A stretch of 64,000 nucleotides of DNA from Alkalimarinus alittae (GTDB lineage Bacteria > Pseudomonadota > Gammaproteobacteria > Pseudomonadales > Oleiphilaceae): positions 3,392,501-3,456,500 of the forward strand of contig NZ_CP100390.1 in assembly GCF_026016465.1 (NCBI RefSeq). The letters are read 5' to 3'. Positions 40,127-50,174 of the stretch are shown one piece after another. The translations under genes were made by a program, and so were the position numbers. Position 1 is the stretch's first letter. Each line of letters opens with the position of its first letter. The notes beneath the pieces were generated by a model. That model had not been told where the DNA came from and made no database searches. It worked only from the letters and a program-made list of their open reading frames with translations.

Positions 40127-41575
40127 ATGTCAGACTCCGATAAATCGGTTAACGAACTTATCAAAAATGAGTACAAACACGGTTTTGTAACCGATATTGA
40201 ATCAGATACCTTCGCCGCCGGTCTTGATGAAGAGACGGTTCGTAACATTTCTGCTCGTAAAAATGAACCGGAATGGATGTTGGAATGGCGCTTAAAAGCT
40301 TATCGTGCATGGGTTGAAATGCCTACACCTGAGTGGGCTCATGTAACATTCCCCCCTATCGACTTTGAAGATATTTCATATTACTCCGCTCCTAAGTCTC
40401 AAAAAAATGCGCCAAAGAGTTTGGACGAAGTTGATCCTGAGCTTTTACGTACCTATGAAAAACTAGGCATACCTTTACACGAGCGCGCTCGACTTGCAGG
40501 CGTTGCGGTTGATGTTGTATTTGACAGCGTCTCAGTCGCTACGACTTATAAAGACCAACTGGCTAAAGCCGGTGTTATTTTTTGCCCTATTTCAGAAGCC
40601 ATTCAAAAGCACCCTGAGCTAGTAAAAAAATATCTAGGTACTGTCGTTCCTCAGCGTGACAATTTTTATGCAGCATTGAACTCTGCGGTATTTAGTGACG
40701 GCTCATTTGTTTATATTCCTAAAGGGGTTCGTTGCCCTCTAGAACTTTCAACGTATTTCCGCATTAACGAAGCGAATACGGGTCAGTTTGAGCGCACACT
40801 AATCATCGCAGAAGAAGGCAGTCATGTAAGTTATCTTGAAGGCTGTACAGCCCCTATGCGTGATGAAAACCAACTGCACGCGGCGGTTGTTGAACTGGTT
40901 CTGCTGGATGACTCTGAAATCAAGTACTCAACCGTACAAAACTGGTATCCGGGCGATGACGAAGGCAAAGGTGGTATCTATAACTTCGTAACCAAACGCG
41001 CGACCTGTATTGGTAAAAACTCCAAAGTATCTTGGACGCAAGTTGAAACAGGCTCTGCTATTACTTGGAAATATCCTAGCTGTATTTTACGCGGCGATAA
41101 CAGTGTTGGTGAGTTTTACTCCGTTGCCTTAACCAACAACTTCCAACAGGCAGATACCGGCACCAAAATGATACACCTAGGCAAGAATACTAAGAGTACA
41201 ATTATTGCCAAAGGTATCTCAGCGGGTAAAAGTAACAGCAGCTACCGTGGACTGGTTAAGTTTGGTCCTAATGCTGAAAATGCTCGAAATTATACTCAGT
41301 GCGATTCGCTACTCATCGGTGATAAGTGCGGCGCTCATACGTTCCCTTATATCGAAAGCAAAAATAAAAGTGCCATTATAGAGCACGAAGCAACGACTTC
41401 TAAAGTCAGTGACGACCAACTGTTTTTATGCCAACAACGCGGCATGGACGCAGAACGCGCAGTATCAATGATCGTTAATGGTTTCTGTAAAGAAGTATTT
41501 AAAGAGTTGCCGATGGAGTTTGCCGTAGAAGCCACCAAGTTACTCGAAGTCAGCCTTGAAGGCTCAGTCGGCTAA
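40127..41575 (+). CDS. sufB: Fe-S cluster assembly protein SufB
   Basis: A 482-residue scaffold subunit of the SufBCD complex, where nascent Fe-S clusters are built in the cytosol. Full length with [48 protein letters not shown]-type [30 protein letters not shown]-type [10 protein letters not shown], and the C-terminal [21 protein letters not shown] that carries the conserved cysteine. A GGAG ribosome site precedes the start. First gene of sufBCDSATE. Confidence 0.98.
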   Translation: MSDSDKSVNELIKNEYKHGFVTDIESDTFAAGLDEETVRNISARKNEPEWMLEWRLKAYRAWVEMPTPEWAHVTFPPIDFEDISYYSAPKSQKNAPKSLDEVDPELLRTYEKLGIPLHERARLAGVAVDVVFDSVSVATTYKDQLAKAGVIFCPISEAIQKHPELVKKYLGTVVPQRDNFYAALNSAVFSDGSFVYIPKGVRCPLELSTYFRINEANTGQFERTLIIAEEGSHVSYLEGCTAPMRDENQLHAAVVELVLLDDSEIKYSTVQNWYPGDDEGKGGIYNFVTKRATCIGKNSKVSWTQVETGSAITWKYPSCILRGDNSVGEFYSVALTNNFQQADTGTKMIHLGKNTKSTIIAKGISAGKSNSSYRGLVKFGPNAENARNYTQCDSLLIGDKCGAHTFPYIESKNKSAIIEHEATTSKVSDDQLFLCQQRGMDAERAVSMIVNGFCKEVFKELPMEFAVEATKLLEVSLEGSVG

Positions 41576-41660
41576 TTACGGTTTAACGCATTCCAGCAAA
41601 AAATTAAAAAGCTGTTCGTAAATACTATGTGCAGCGATTCAGTGTTTGAGAGAGAGAGTA

Positions 41661-42407
41661 ATGTTAAAAGTTAGCAACCTACAAGCATCAGTCGAAGGAA
41701 CCCAAATACTCAAAGGCATCGACCTAGTCGTTCGCCCTGGAGAAGTTCACGCCATTATGGGGCCTAACGGGTCTGGTAAAAGTACCCTAGCCCAAGTACT
41801 AGCAGGCAACGAAGCCTATGACGTTACCGGTGGCGAAGTCACTCTCGAAGGCCAATCGTTAATAGAAATGCCGACAGAGCAACGCGCTCGTGAAGGTGTA
41901 TTCTTAGCATTTCAGTACCCTGTTGAAATTCCTGGCGTAAGCAACTTGCAGTTTCTTAGAACGGCCATCAACAGCATTCGTGAATACCGCGGCGAAGAAG
42001 AAATCGATGCAGTGTCATTCATGAAGCGTGCTAAAGAAAAGATTAAACAGGTTAACTTAGACCCCGCATTCTTAAAGCGAGGCGTTAACGAAGGCTTTTC
42101 TGGCGGCGAAAAGAAGCGTAACGAAATCATGCAAATGCTAATGCTTGAACCAAAGCTAGCGATATTGGATGAAACCGACTCAGGCCTTGATATTGACGCA
42201 CTTAAAGTCGTCGCCGATGGTGTCAACGCACTTCGCTCACCTGAGCGTTCGGTCATTATGGTAACCCACTACCAGCGACTACTTGACTATATCGTACCTG
42301 ATTACGTTCACGTGTTAGCAAAAGGTAAAATTATTAAATCTGGCGGCAAAGAATTAGCCCTAGAACTGGAAGAAAAAGGCTACGGCTGGCTGGGTATTGA
42401 AGAATAA
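41661..42407 (+). CDS. sufC: Fe-S cluster assembly ATPase SufC
   Basis: A 248-residue ABC-type ATPase that drives the SufBCD scaffold. Walker A GPNGSGKSTLAQ, signature FSGGEKKRNEIMQM, Walker B LAILDETDSGLD and the switch His in MVTHYQR are all present. The start is ATG 41661 (MLKVSNLQASVEG) with GAGAGAG upstream; the frame runs back to TTG 41646, which would contain that site. Confidence 0.97.
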   Translation: MLKVSNLQASVEGTQILKGIDLVVRPGEVHAIMGPNGSGKSTLAQVLAGNEAYDVTGGEVTLEGQSLIEMPTEQRAREGVFLAFQYPVEIPGVSNLQFLRTAINSIREYRGEEEIDAVSFMKRAKEKIKQVNLDPAFLKRGVNEGFSGGEKKRNEIMQMLMLEPKLAILDETDSGLDIDALKVVADGVNALRSPERSVIMVTHYQRLLDYIVPDYVHVLAKGKIIKSGGKELALELEEKGYGWLGIEE

Positions 42408-42501
42408 TCCTGACGACTAGCATTAGTAAATCGTCACTAGGACCCATGCCAATTATTAAACCTTATAGCTAAGCCGTGTTTAAAATTTCAGGAGTCATTG
42501 A

Positions 42502-43830
42502 ATGAGTGCCATACTCAATTTCCCAAACGCTTTTGTTGATGCATCAAAAGCCTTTAATCATGACGAGGCTCGCATATCGCCGCCTTGGATGGTGGCCTTT
42601 CGGGAGAGTCAGCAAAGCCAATTAGAACAGTGCGTTTTGCCGACGCGAAAGACCGAAGACTGGCGTTATTCAAGTCGACATTTAAAAATGTCAGACGCAA
42701 TTGCCAAACCTTTAGCTTCATCATCTGACGCAGCACTCAATAACGCGTTTATCGACCTTGATGGTTATTTAATTGTCTTTGTGAATGGTCAATTTGTAGC
42801 GAACAGGTCAAGACTACCGCAAAATGCTGAGTTGACGATCAAGCCATTTGCTGAACTTTCAAGCGAAGAAGCTGAACAAGTTGTATCAAGTGCGATGCCT
42901 GCCGCAGAAAGCGCATCACCAACGCCTCCGGCGCTATTTCCTTTTGCGACGATTAACGCCGCCTACCTATCAGACGGCATTTATATCTCTGTCCCAAAAA
43001 ACGTCAAGGTCAATAAGCCTATTCAGGTGCACTTTCACGCTGAAGGCGAAGGAACATCTTCCGCTCGCGTATTTTTAGTCGCAGAGCAAGGCGCGGAAGC
43101 AACGCTAATAGAAGAGTTTAGTGGCAGCACACAAACCGAGTTGTTAACCACTAGCGTGACAGAGCTTCAGCTAAAAGAGCAAAGTGAGCTACGCTATATC
43201 CGCTTAAATACAGAGCAGGATAAAATTTCTCATGTAGGCATCACTAACGTGATACAGCATAGAAATAGCCGATTTAAAAGCTACTGCATTGGTTTAGGTG
43301 GTTCACTAAGACGTCATGACTTAAAAGTTAAACTTATTGAGCCAGGCGCAGAATGCTCACTTGACGGTGTTTGCGTTACTCTCGAAAAACAACATTATGA
43401 CAATCACACCGAGATTGAACATGTCTCGCCTCACTGTCAAAGTGATGAGAGCTATCGCTGTATTGCAGGAGACGAGTCTCACATTGTGTTCAACGGTCGA
43501 ATCATGATTCACCGTGACGCTCAAAAAACGTTGGGTGCGATGAGCAACAAAAACCTTCTTCTATCTTCTAAAGCAGAAATCGATACCAAGCCAGAACTTG
43601 AGATTTATGCCGATGACGTCAAGTGCGCCCACGGTACGACCATAGGCCAACTAGACGAAGAAGAACTGTACTACTTAGTCACTCGTGGCATTTCACCTGA
43701 CGACGCAGCAACCATGCTAACCCTTGGGTTTGTTAATGAGTTGGTACAGAAGATTCCAAATGAAATCATCAGAGAAAAAGTCGAGAAACGCCTCGAAAGT
43801 TTGATACAAAGCGCGTTCACAGAGGTCTAA
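42502..43830 (+). CDS. sufD: Fe-S cluster assembly protein SufD
   Basis: A 442-residue partner of SufB in the SufBC2D scaffold. N-terminal RKTEDWRYSSRHL, then the right-handed beta-helix core (VSVPKNV-type ISVPKNVKVNKPIQVHF, GDESHIVFNGRIMIHRDAQ), and the C-terminal KCAHGTTIGQLDEEELYYLVTRG with the conserved histidine, all as in the family. The stop is seven bases before sufS. Confidence 0.96.
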   Translation: MSAILNFPNAFVDASKAFNHDEARISPPWMVAFRESQQSQLEQCVLPTRKTEDWRYSSRHLKMSDAIAKPLASSSDAALNNAFIDLDGYLIVFVNGQFVANRSRLPQNAELTIKPFAELSSEEAEQVVSSAMPAAESASPTPPALFPFATINAAYLSDGIYISVPKNVKVNKPIQVHFHAEGEGTSSARVFLVAEQGAEATLIEEFSGSTQTELLTTSVTELQLKEQSELRYIRLNTEQDKISHVGITNVIQHRNSRFKSYCIGLGGSLRRHDLKVKLIEPGAECSLDGVCVTLEKQHYDNHTEIEHVSPHCQSDESYRCIAGDESHIVFNGRIMIHRDAQKTLGAMSNKNLLLSSKAEIDTKPELEIYADDVKCAHGTTIGQLDEEELYYLVTRGISPDDAATMLTLGFVNELVQKIPNEIIREKVEKRLESLIQSAFTEV

Positions 43831-43836
43831 TTAGGC

Positions 43837-45093
43837 ATGAACCAGCAGGCAGTAGATACCAGCAGCAATAGCAAAGAGATTTTCGACATAAACAAAGTTC
43901 GGAAGTCTTTTCCTATTCTAAATCAAAATGTTAACGGCAAGCCGCTTATCTATTTAGATAACGCAGCGAGTGCACAAAAGCCTGATGCGGTTATCCAGTC
44001 TATTAGCGATTATTACTGCAACGACAACTCTAACGTACACCGCGGCGCACACTCACTAGGTGATAGAGCAACAGCGGCCTTTGAAGGCGCTCGCGAGTGT
44101 GTACGTAACTTTATAAACGCCAAAAGCACCAAAGAAATCATCTGGACAGGCGGCACGACTGAAGCCATTAACTTAGTGGCAAGCGGCCTTACAGCATCAC
44201 TTAAAGCAGGTGATGAGATTATTGTCAGCCGCATGGAGCACCACGCGAACATCGTTCCATGGCAAATGCTGGCAGAACGGACAGGTGCAATTCTCAAAGT
44301 CATCGAGATTAATGAGGCAGGCGAGCTATTAGAAGGTGCATTTGACCAACTGCTGACTGAACGCACGAAAATAGTGGCGGTCACTCAGGTATCAAACGTA
44401 CTCGGCACCATTAATCCGGTTAAAGAGATTATCGAAAAAGCAAAAGCGGTCGACGCTTTAACATTGATAGATGGTGCTCAAGCTGTACCGCACTTTTTAG
44501 TGGATGTTCAGGCACTAGACTGCGACTTTTTTGTGTTTTCATCTCACAAGTTGTTCGGCCCAACCGGTATTGGTGTTCTTTACGGTAAAGAAGAAAGACT
44601 CAATGCCCTACCTCCTTATCAGGGCGGCGGCGAGATGATCGAAAGAGTGACGTTTGAAAAAACCACCTTCAACGAGCTACCTTACAAATTTGAAGCGGGC
44701 ACACCACCCATTAGTGAAGCCATTGGCCTTGCAAAAGCCATTGAGTATTTCGCTGCTTTTGACCGCCCGTCAATAGAGCTTTATGAACAGAATCTTTTGA
44801 GTACTGCCAACTCAATGGTAAGCAGCATACCTGGCATGCGCATTATCGGCAATGCTGCGAATAAAGTGCCTGTTATGTCATTTATGATTGATGGACTCCA
44901 CCCTAGCGATATAGGGACATTGCTAGATCAACAAGGCATCGCTATTCGCACCGGTCACCACTGCGCCATGCCGCTGATGGATTTTTATGGTCTACCTGGC
45001 ACCGCCAGAGCGTCATTTGCTTTTTACAACACACAGTCCGAAGTGGAAAAGCTTTTTGAAGGTCTGCAAAAAATCCAACGTCTTTTTACCTGA
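43837..45093 (+). CDS. sufS: Cysteine desulfurase SufS
   Basis: A 418-residue pyridoxal-phosphate enzyme that takes sulfur from cysteine for cluster assembly. Markers: YLDNAASAQKPDAV, SNVHRGAHSLGDRAT, the PLP lysine in FFVFSSHKLFGPTGIGVLYG, and the persulfide Cys in IRTGHHCAMPLMDF (type II, SufS-like). SufE downstream is its usual sulfur-accepting partner. Confidence 0.97.
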   Translation: MNQQAVDTSSNSKEIFDINKVRKSFPILNQNVNGKPLIYLDNAASAQKPDAVIQSISDYYCNDNSNVHRGAHSLGDRATAAFEGARECVRNFINAKSTKEIIWTGGTTEAINLVASGLTASLKAGDEIIVSRMEHHANIVPWQMLAERTGAILKVIEINEAGELLEGAFDQLLTERTKIVAVTQVSNVLGTINPVKEIIEKAKAVDALTLIDGAQAVPHFLVDVQALDCDFFVFSSHKLFGPTGIGVLYGKEERLNALPPYQGGGEMIERVTFEKTTFNELPYKFEAGTPPISEAIGLAKAIEYFAAFDRPSIELYEQNLLSTANSMVSSIPGMRIIGNAANKVPVMSFMIDGLHPSDIGTLLDQQGIAIRTGHHCAMPLMDFYGLPGTARASFAFYNTQSEVEKLFEGLQKIQRLFT

Positions 45094-45166
45094 TCCACTA
45101 CATAAGCAAGCGCTTACTGTCCGATAGGTAAAAAGCCTTTAATAGACGTTGAATTGAGGAATTAGA

Positions 45167-45538
45167 ATGAGTACCGAACAGTTTACACCCGATGTAAAGA
45201 TTACGATGTCAGAAGCTGCCATCAAACATATTCGTAAAGAAATTGCGAAAATGCCTGGCTGCCAAGGCATTAGACTTAGGTTAGAAACCAGCGGCTGCTC
45301 TGGCTACATGTACGAAACATCCCTCGTAAGCCAAGAAGAAGCGGTTGAGCAACAAGCAAACGATCAGATTTTTGTTCAGGCTGAAGACGTAAAGCTATTT
45401 GTTAGCAAAAAACACTTACCGATATTAAATGGCACCGAAATCGATTTTGTTACCCAAGGGTTAAACTCGGTACTCCATTTCAACAATCCTAACGCAACAG
45501 CTGAATGTGGCTGCGGCGAAAGCTTTTCGATAGTCTGA
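45167..45538 (+). CDS. sufA: A-type Fe-S carrier, SufA/IscA family
   Basis: A 123-residue HesB-type carrier that passes clusters to target proteins. The three conserved cysteines are in the ETSGCSGYMYE block and the terminal ECGCGESF. Ribosome site GAGGAAT lies before the start. Position between sufS and sufT supports SufA rather than the housekeeping ErpA. Confidence 0.92.
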   Translation: MSTEQFTPDVKITMSEAAIKHIRKEIAKMPGCQGIRLRLETSGCSGYMYETSLVSQEEAVEQQANDQIFVQAEDVKLFVSKKHLPILNGTEIDFVTQGLNSVLHFNNPNATAECGCGESFSIV

Positions 45539-45550
45539 GGTTTCAATCTA

Positions 45551-46090
45551 ATGGAAAGAGAGGTTGTATTAACCAAGCGTGAATGTGAAGCTCGATTAGT
45601 GCCTGCGGGTACTGAGATCATGATCCCTAAAGATACGTTCGTGACCATTACTCAAGCCTTAGGGGGCACATTTAGTGTCGCAGTAAACGGTAACTTGGCC
45701 CGTATTGAAGGGAAAGATGCCGACGCCTTAGGTAAAGAGATCAAGTTTGAAGACTTTGAAACCCCTGCAGACGGCACCATTAACGATAATCAGGTTTGGG
45801 AAGCGCTCAGACAGTGTTATGACCCTGAAATCCCCGTTAACGTGGTTGATCTCGGCCTTATTTATAGCTGTAAAATCGAAAACAAGACCGATAAAGGTAA
45901 TGTCATCAGCATCGACATGACCCTCACCTCCGCAGGCTGTGGAATGGGGCCTGTGATTGTAGAGGACGTTAGATCAAAGGTGCTACAAGTGCCTAATGTT
46001 GACCATGTCGTTATCGACTTAGTTTTCGATCCGCCTTGGAGCAATGATATGCTAACAGACGAGGCAAAACTAGAATTAGGCATGCTTTAA
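45551..46090 (+). CDS. sufT: SufT family Fe-S maturation protein
   Basis: A 179-residue protein of the SufT group. Residues about 85-175 are the MIP18/DUF59 domain (VWEALRQCYDPEIPVNVVDLGLIY, DMTLTSAGCGMGPVIVEDVRSKV, FDPPWSNDML). The first 80 residues are the SufT-specific N-terminal extension. SufT proteins help late steps of Fe-S protein maturation. Twelve bases after sufA and before sufE, clearly in the operon. Confidence 0.93.
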   Translation: MEREVVLTKRECEARLVPAGTEIMIPKDTFVTITQALGGTFSVAVNGNLARIEGKDADALGKEIKFEDFETPADGTINDNQVWEALRQCYDPEIPVNVVDLGLIYSCKIENKTDKGNVISIDMTLTSAGCGMGPVIVEDVRSKVLQVPNVDHVVIDLVFDPPWSNDMLTDEAKLELGML

Positions 46091-46146
46091 GCCGTAGCCG
46101 TGACAACTTGAACTTGAACAAACTAAAAAACTGGATTATTAATCAG

Positions 46147-46605
46147 ATGACCTTCGATAAAAACGCTCAATTTACCCAGAATGATTTTGGCGGTTCAATC
46201 AACACTGATGAAATATTGGAAACGTTTGAATTTTTAGATGACTGGGAAGATCGATACGCGTTTATTATTGATCTAGGCAAAAAACTTCCTGAATTTCCAG
46301 AAAGTGAAAAAATCGAAGCGAATTATGTTCATGGTTGCCAGAGCCAAGTATGGCTTATTCACCACCTTGACGAAGCAAGCGGCAAACTCTACTTACTGAT
46401 AGAAAGCGATGCATTAATTGTAAGAGGCTTAGCAGCCGTTGTACTCGCGGCCATGAATGCGAAATCACCCAGTGACTTACTAGCCGTTGACATTGAAGAG
46501 ATCTTTGAGAAGATGGACTTGATCCGCCACGTAAGCCCCACACGCGGCAACGGCTTACGTTCAATGGTTAAGAAGGTTCAGGTTATAGCTGAGCAATTGG
46601 TGTAA
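46147..46605 (+). CDS. sufE: Cysteine desulfuration protein SufE
   Basis: A sulfur-transfer protein of 152 residues from ATG 46147, which accepts persulfide sulfur from SufS. The active-site cysteine is in VHGCQSQVWL, and LDDWEDRYAFIIDLGKKLP and RGLAAVVLAAMN are family signatures. The reading frame also opens from TTG 46108, adding 13 residues; neither start has a strong ribosome site, so the N-terminus is uncertain. Last gene of the suf run. Confidence 0.92.
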   Translation: MTFDKNAQFTQNDFGGSINTDEILETFEFLDDWEDRYAFIIDLGKKLPEFPESEKIEANYVHGCQSQVWLIHHLDEASGKLYLLIESDALIVRGLAAVVLAAMNAKSPSDLLAVDIEEIFEKMDLIRHVSPTRGNGLRSMVKKVQVIAEQLV

Positions 46606-46646
46606 CCAAACGTTAAACCTCAGCAAAAACACATCAAGATTGCTTC

Positions 46647-46661
46647 GCGCCAAAGTGGCGC
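46647..46661. terminator. Hairpin between convergent sufE and flgT
   Basis: GCGCCA-AAG-TGGCGC is a perfect six-base-pair, three-base-loop hairpin 41 bases after the sufE stop and 24 bases past the flgT stop. A C run rather than a T run follows on the plus strand. It may act for both genes. Confidence 0.4.
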
Positions 46662-46684
46662 CCCCCCCCTGCCCTGAACGCTCT

Positions 46685-47902
46685 CTACCAAGCGATCAAC
46701 AAATCATCCGGCTGAATATTCAATCTTCCCGTGTCCACTGAAATAGTCCCCGTCGCAAAAGAGGGGTGCACTTGAGAAACGGTCAGTGCTGCTTTTGCGT
46801 TAGTCAACTCAGTCCCCGCCAGTAAGTCAGAATCATAAAAACGATAGGTTCTATACACCGCTAACTGGTCACCTGGTCGAATACCTGAACTAGCACCAGA
46901 CGCAAAGTGGATCGTTTTTCCATCGGTTCTGGTGATTCTCGTCATAAATGGCTGGCATCGCATGGAGCCATTGACTTCTTTTGCCACATCATTGAGCAAT
47001 GATGCAACAGCACGTCCATACTTAGTTTTTTCAAATGACGCTGAAGCAAACCCAATTTTATCATTAGGGTCGGCATTCCAAATATCTGTCAGCTCATAGC
47101 GTTTCTGAAAGACAACGGACCCACTAAAACCGTCATGAATAAACACCTCTATCGCAAACCGTCGCTTACGATCAGCAAACCCAATATTGCGTTTAATCGA
47201 CTTCCACATTGAACTGCCGTAAGCGTCTTCATCAAGGACGGACAAGTCTCTAACAATGCCTGAAACAATAAACTGCACCCCCATTTGCTGGGCATACTTG
47301 ACAACCTTGGTCAGGGTTCTTTGAGTCGTCTCAGTGGTTGGCGCATTGGTGGCTTCTTCATAAAGTCGATACTGGCTAGACTCATGCACAACCAAATTAT
47401 CAAAACCAACAAGCTGCTCTCTTAAGTAGCTGGCTAGCTTTCTATCTACGTCATTTAACGCCCCTAAGTTAGCCTCTATGGGGTTCTGCACCAAAAAACC
47501 TAACACGGCGATCTCTTTTTTATAACCATTAGCTTTATCTGGGGCGCATAGTTGCATTGAGACTTTAACCATATCCGCATTCACAACCATACTCAAAACA
47601 CCGTCGTCGACTGACTCATCAACCACCACAACACTGTTTGCTTTAGCTTGTGTCGTAACCGTCACGTCGTCTTTGGTCAACGCACCATTACTCATCTCTT
47701 GGCGCCCTTCTATCCTTGCACCTAGACGAATCGCAGCTTGTTGCAGCGCATCTTCCCTAGCCTGTTTTCGCGCCAACTCATACTGCCCATCTACAATGTT
47801 TGCACGCCCTGTCACTTGAACCCACTCTGCCTGGGTTGCCGAAGACAAACAGAGCAAAAAAGCCATAAATAGAGCTGAAGACACGTGCGTCTTAATGGTC
47901 AT
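46685..47902 (-). CDS. flgT: Flagellar assembly protein FlgT
   Basis: A 405-residue exported protein like Vibrio FlgT, the component of the H ring around the polar-flagellum basal body. Signal peptide to about residue 25 (ATQAEW). FlgT N-terminal domain ARKQAREDALQQAAIRLGA, middle domain with IAVLGFLVQNP and MGVQFIVSGIVRDLS, and a C-terminal domain with FASGASSGIRPGDQLAVYR. It follows flgP by 39 bases on the same strand. This suggests a sheathed or high-torque polar flagellum, but other flagellar genes are not in the window. Confidence 0.85.
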   Translation of the reverse strand: MTIKTHVSSALFMAFLLCLSSATQAEWVQVTGRANIVDGQYELARKQAREDALQQAAIRLGARIEGRQEMSNGALTKDDVTVTTQAKANSVVVVDESVDDGVLSMVVNADMVKVSMQLCAPDKANGYKKEIAVLGFLVQNPIEANLGALNDVDRKLASYLREQLVGFDNLVVHESSQYRLYEEATNAPTTETTQRTLTKVVKYAQQMGVQFIVSGIVRDLSVLDEDAYGSSMWKSIKRNIGFADRKRRFAIEVFIHDGFSGSVVFQKRYELTDIWNADPNDKIGFASASFEKTKYGRAVASLLNDVAKEVNGSMRCQPFMTRITRTDGKTIHFASGASSGIRPGDQLAVYRTYRFYDSDLLAGTELTNAKAALTVSQVHPSFATGTISVDTGRLNIQPDDLLIAW

Positions 47903-47941
47903 ATATAATCCTCATAAGTCGCTAACACGACAAGCAGCCTG

Positions 47942-48490
47942 CTACTTTAAATAATAGAGACTATCATTAGATTTACTGGTCACTGTAATATCGCCTGCCG
48001 AGTCATTGCCATGAGGTAACGGTAGTCTGCAGTCTTCGTTATATCGAAAATGATTTACGTGAGATAAACACTCTCTAAAGCGAGGCTCTAGCAACAATTC
48101 AACGACTGTCTCATATGTGCCTCCTTTATGCTCTGTGACAGTAATGACTTTAGCACCACGAATCACGCTATCGACCATCGTTCTGTAATTATCGTGCTCT
48201 AAAACAAAGTCACTCACCGTTGACGCGCCGAATATTACCGTGCCATAAACTCGTTCAGCTAAGGCTCTATAAGCATCTAACCTTGAAGCCCGCATTGCCA
48301 TTAGTCGCTTGCGCTCTGAGAGTCTATCTTTATCATTTTCATAAGTACCATAACCCGACACTCTAATTAAAATAGGAGGCAGTGCTTCAGTACGACTATT
48401 CGCTTCTGAGTCATCGTCAACTGTACCTGCACAAGATGACAAAAGCCCAATCAAGGTAGCCATCAAAATCAGTCTTGAAACATATTTCAT
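47942..48490 (-). CDS. flgP: Flagellar lipoprotein FlgP-like
   Basis: A 182-residue lipoprotein with lipobox LSSC (Cys20). The core (RLMAMRASRLDAYRALAERVYG, SVIRGAKVI, YETVVELLLEPRF) is the LPP20/FlgP pattern. In Vibrio and Campylobacter, FlgP forms part of the outer-membrane-associated flagellar discs. flgT follows directly. The flgO gene that often accompanies these two is not seen here. Confidence 0.8.
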   Translation of the reverse strand: MKYVSRLILMATLIGLLSSCAGTVDDDSEANSRTEALPPILIRVSGYGTYENDKDRLSERKRLMAMRASRLDAYRALAERVYGTVIFGASTVSDFVLEHDNYRTMVDSVIRGAKVITVTEHKGGTYETVVELLLEPRFRECLSHVNHFRYNEDCRLPLPHGNDSAGDITVTSKSNDSLYYLK

Positions 48491-48906
48491 AAAAAACCTA
48501 CCGTATACGTTTATGTATATTTTTATGTTTTAGCAGCACGACGCGATCAAAACTAACTGACAAAGCGTTGGCGGTTAACGAGATTAATTAAACTTACATG
48601 AAAAAGTCATGCCACAATTATCAAGCCTATTAAGTCATATACCGGCAAAGGACTGCCCCTTTGTATTTGTTATTTACATTTAAAGGTTATCCATTGCCAC
48701 TTCAGTAAATTTTTAGGGCTATTCGTTACAAACAAAAACACTTTGTCACGTCTAAATCAGCTATTTCAGCCTAAGCTTAAGGGAATAGCATTAGCATAAG
48801 CCTAGGCATCAGCTAATTAATAGCCTCGTGTTCTTTGAACGAATTAGACCATACCCACTTAAACCGTATCCCTTTAGTCAACTGATAACGTAAGGACCTT
48901 ACCTCC
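48491..48906. other. Divergent intergenic region, flgP and the TraF_2-family gene
   Basis: About 416 bases holding promoters for both directions. No convincing gene. A sigma54-like sequence on the minus strand near 48598-48616 (TGGCATG with a distal TTTTC) lacks the expected GC at -12 and is too weak to call. Confidence 0.4.
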
Positions 48907-50139
48907 ATGAAACATAAACTCCTCGCTATTTCTATCGGGTTAGTTGTTGCACAAAGCCAAACAGCATTCGCTGCACCTAATGGATTTCAAGATGCACGAT
49001 CATTCGCCATGGGCGGGACAGGTGTTGCCTCTTCAAGCCCTGCGAGTGCCAGCTTTCACAACCCAGCACTGTTAGCGATAAAACATGAAGAAAAACACGA
49101 TGGATTTGGCTTGATACTTCCTTCGTTCAATATCAAGTACGCAGATGACGAAGAAGTCATCGACCAAATTGATGACATCCAGAGTGAAATAGATACCTTC
49201 AACTCAGCAGTGAGAAACAGCAATCAGGCCGCTATTCAAGCCTCAGCGACAAAATTAAGCGGTCAGTTTTCAAAGCTGAACAAAGACACCGCAAAGGTCG
49301 ATGCCGGCCTAGGTGCTGCATTAGTTATCCCCAATCAAACTTTTGCGGTCAGTGTATTTCTTGATGGTTCAGTTAAAGGCACGGTTAGAGGCGACATAGC
49401 TCAAAGCGATCTAGCCTATTTAGATGCCGTCGCTGCAGGCACTCAACCCGCAACAGAACTAAATGAGTCAAATACAAACATCAACTCAGAAGCCACGGCT
49501 ATAGTAGGGGGTCTAAGTGAATTCGGCGTAAGCTTTGCTACCGCTTTTGATATGAACGGCAACACCTTCACCGTTGGCGTCTCCCCTAAGTACGTATCAC
49601 TGATCACTTACGAGTACGCCGCGAACATTACCTCATTTGATGACGAAGATGTTGATGCCGATAACTATGAAACCAATGACAGTACATTTAATATGGACCT
49701 TGGGGTTGCGTATCAATTTGGCCAAGACAAGCAATGGATAGCCGGCCTTAGTATTCGTAATATTATTCCGACTGACCTGAAAACAAAATCGGGCCTCAGT
49801 ATGAACGTTGATCCACAAGCGACCGTCGGCATTGCCTATACACGCGATGTATTTACCCTAACAGGTGACCTTGATCTAACAGAGAATAAAGCATTTGGGT
49901 TTGAAGATGACAATCAGTTTATCTCGATTGGTGGTGAATTCGACCTGATCGACATGGCTCAATTTAGACTTGGCGTCCGCCATAACTTTGGCAGCAGCAA
50001 TGGCAGCCAAGGAATCGAAGAAGATAGCCAGCTAACAGCAGGCGTTGGTTTTTCTCCCTTTGGCGTACATATAGAGCTTTCAGGCCTAATGAGCAGCACT
50101 GAATATGGCGCAGCCGCAGAACTAGGCTTCACATTTTAA
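48907..50139 (+). CDS. TraF_2-family outer-membrane protein
   Basis: A 410-residue exported protein of the family often labelled conjugal transfer protein TraF (PF13729), though no conjugation genes are near. Signal peptide ends at AFAAP. The start of the mature part, ARSFAMGGTGVASSSPASASFHNPAL, is the FadL-like signature of outer-membrane beta-barrels, and the C-terminus ends in aromatic LGFTF as such barrels do. An acidic helix at about 78-130 may be a loop or insertion. Function unknown; a transport or lipid role is possible. Confidence 0.75.
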   Translation: MKHKLLAISIGLVVAQSQTAFAAPNGFQDARSFAMGGTGVASSSPASASFHNPALLAIKHEEKHDGFGLILPSFNIKYADDEEVIDQIDDIQSEIDTFNSAVRNSNQAAIQASATKLSGQFSKLNKDTAKVDAGLGAALVIPNQTFAVSVFLDGSVKGTVRGDIAQSDLAYLDAVAAGTQPATELNESNTNINSEATAIVGGLSEFGVSFATAFDMNGNTFTVGVSPKYVSLITYEYAANITSFDDEDVDADNYETNDSTFNMDLGVAYQFGQDKQWIAGLSIRNIIPTDLKTKSGLSMNVDPQATVGIAYTRDVFTLTGDLDLTENKAFGFEDDNQFISIGGEFDLIDMAQFRLGVRHNFGSSNGSQGIEEDSQLTAGVGFSPFGVHIELSGLMSSTEYGAAAELGFTF

Positions 50140-50149
50140 TAAACACCAA

Positions 50150-50174
50150 GGTGTGCTTTTACCCAAAGCACACC
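50150..50174. terminator. Hairpin after the TraF_2-family gene
   Basis: GGTGTGCTTT pairs perfectly with AAAGCACACC across a five-base loop, starting eleven bases after the stop. No long T run follows. Probably the transcript end. Confidence 0.5.

Noticed and set aside
48598-48616. Sigma54-like promoter before flgP
   Set aside because: The -24 TGGCA is present but the -12 GC is missing and the spacing cannot be made to fit well.
48907-50139. Conjugation gene (TraF)
   Set aside because: The family name is a label only; the sequence looks like a FadL-type barrel and no conjugation genes are nearby.
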